A stretch of 64,000 nt of DNA, taken from assembly GCA_947095535.1 (NCBI GenBank), contig OX352773.1:270436515-270500514 (forward strand). Reading direction: 5' to 3'. Origin of the DNA: Poecilobothrus nobilitatus (lineage: Eukaryota; Arthropoda; Insecta; Diptera; Dolichopodidae). The position numbers and the translations under genes are program-made. Below the pieces are notes generated by a model. The model was not told the origin of the DNA and did not search any database. It was given only the letters and a program-made list of their open reading frames with translations. Shown here piece after piece: positions 62,601 to 64,000 of the stretch (its first letter is position 1; the number at the start of each line of letters is the position of its first letter).

Positions 62601-64000
62601 ATATAGTGATCACAATAATTCTAAAATGTTTTTTTCTTTAAATATCTTTTTCAAAATTTTCATCTTTAGAAAAACCACTGCTTTTACATACTACCTTGTT
62701 TTAACTTTCTTTTTATGTTAGAAGCCTATCATTCATTTATCCATCCTTGATCCTTTTTTTATGAATTCTGCAAGTTTACGCTTAACAAAACAAAATTTTT
62801 ACAATTTTCTTTGAAAATCTCAAACTTTAGTTTATTTTTTTGCTTCCATCCAAATCCTCTTTTCTTTGTTTTAATATTTTTTTTATTTCCTAACAAAAAT
62901 AAAAAAAATATTTTTTGCATTATTTTTGAGCTGTGATGAGAAAATTGAGTTAATAAGTCTAGAAAGGTGGGAGGCATGGAAAAAAAGCAAATAGAAAAAA
63001 GGGAGAAAAAAAAAGACGAGTTAAAAGATAAAAAGAATTTACGGCGGGAGAAGCAACAACAACCTACTCATCTTATAATCAGTTCAGTTGAAAAAAATAG
63101 CAAATTTTCAAGAAAAAAAAAAAATTTAACCAATCCCTTGTGTTTTTTTTTTTAATTTTTTATACTTTTGAAATTATGATATGTTACAAGTGCAAATGCT
63201 ATCTGCAGAAAAATCGTAAGGAAAAATTTTTGTACTTTTGATTCTATGTAAACTTACTACTAAATTTAACTTGTTCTTAGTGCTAATCTCTTTCGATATA
63301 TAATGTATATATTGGTCTTTAATATTACTTACTAATTTATATATTTGTGTTTCAGGTATGTATCCTAAGTGTTCTTATAATTTCTCGAATTTTATAAATA
63401 TAGGAATCTTTTGGTGTAAAGAAAGACACAAATTTTAAAAAAATTGTTAAAAAGTAAAAGTTCTTTTCAAGAGCTCTTCAAAATTAAATTTTGTAAAAAT
63501 AGGTATATGTTTTATATATTTTTTAGATATTTGTAAAAGCTATACATACAAAGATTTATATCGCGACACTGTGACTCTGTAAATGGGTCTATTTTATTTA
63601 ATATAATATTTCAAAAAATATTTCTCTATTTTCCGCTATTAAAACTTGTAAATCCTTTCCTTAAAAAGGTATAACAGTTAAAATCCGAAAAATGTAACAG
63701 AAAAATTTTACTTTTAACTTCTCTGATCTTAGAATTGATGATAATCACAGTTTTCGGTTCTTTTTTATTTTCGTACTGAAATTTAGAGAAGGTAAAAATA
63801 ACTGCTTTACAATCTATATGTTGGTATTAGCTTTCTTTGATGCCTGTGTTTAATGAGCATAAGGTGTAAAAATGGAAAAAAAAAAAATCACTTTTTGGAC
63901 AGTGTAAAGTTTACTGTGTTAATTAAAAAACGAAAAAAAAAGTAAAAGTGAGTAAGTGACCCTTCTTTATCTTAAAACTCCCAAAAAGAAAAAAGTGAAG
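59601..64000. other. AT-rich non-coding stretch to the window end
   Basis: No gene is recognised. Five AAAT units lie at 60751-60770 and A runs near 60480, 60893 and 61278. The 102-codon minus frame at 61379-61687 is dominated by K, N, F, I and S and looks like chance. A strongly purine-biased patch lies at 62955-63058. Confidence 0.6.
62955..63058 (+). other. purine-rich tract
   Basis: About 100 bases in which A and G make up most of the plus strand (GAAAGGTGGGAGG, GGGAGAAAAAAAAAGA, GGCGGGAGAAG). The 62-codon frame starting at 62967 reads as a K/E/R-rich peptide because of this bias. A real charged exon cannot be excluded, but no splice or promoter signal supports it. Confidence 0.6.

Noticed and set aside
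62967..63155. K/E/R-rich 62-codon frame
   Set aside because: The composition follows from the purine tract. There is no start context, splice signal or homologue.
1..64000. tRNA, rRNA, CRISPR or bacterial regulatory features
   Set aside because: No cloverleaf with T-loop word, no conserved rRNA word and no regularly spaced repeats were seen. The repeats present are transposon-like or simple.

Overview
This window is about four-fifths A+T by eye, full of A and T runs, TA microsatellites and short direct repeats. I found no intact protein-coding gene, rRNA, tRNA, CRISPR array or bacterial-style operon. It reads as non-coding DNA (intergenic, or the inside of a very large intron) of an AT-rich insect genome, most likely a higher fly. 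The organism call is inference. It rests on base composition, on jockey-type LINE remnants, a mariner transposase relic and hAT/Tc1-like ends, and on dispersed repeats that resemble the TATACCC...GGGTATA repeats common in Drosophila genomes. None of these alone proves a dipteran.

Layout. 1-2278: AT-rich, nothing recognised. 2279-5919: a segment bracketed by a 13-bp inverted repeat. It holds a badly broken plus-strand LINE ORF2 (about 2644-4328) with a likely 3' UTR, then a decayed internally repeated stretch (5403-5905). 7974-8231: probable hAT remnant. 13032-13641: long inverted repeat with arms of about 210 bp, the outer 150 bp about 99% identical. 13939-14295: possible Tc1-like remnant. 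15797-16482, 20817-21567 and 23635-24415: three copies of one dispersed repeat family, the first inverted and ending differently from the other two. 17090-17420: LINE reverse-transcriptase scrap on the minus strand. 29654-30331: internally deleted mariner with intact terminal repeats and a dead transposase. 41440-41900: cluster of CAACNGTTG-type motifs. 49880-50230: less AT-rich island of unknown origin. 58794-59600: minus-strand LINE fragment (reverse transcriptase palm to C-terminus).

Functionally the window is a graveyard of transposons of several classes in AT-rich sequence, so there is no pathway or operon to reconstruct. At about 77% A+T a random codon is a stop roughly 9% of the time. 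A few dozen open frames of 60 codons or more are then expected by chance in 64 kb on both strands, which matches what is present, so most frames of 60-109 codons were not called as genes.

The structures most worth a second look are the near-identical long inverted repeat at 13.0-13.6 kb (a foldback element or hairpin-RNA candidate), the three-copy repeat family with exchanged 3' ends, and the mariner relic with perfect ends. I did not find a convincing new biological system and do not claim one.
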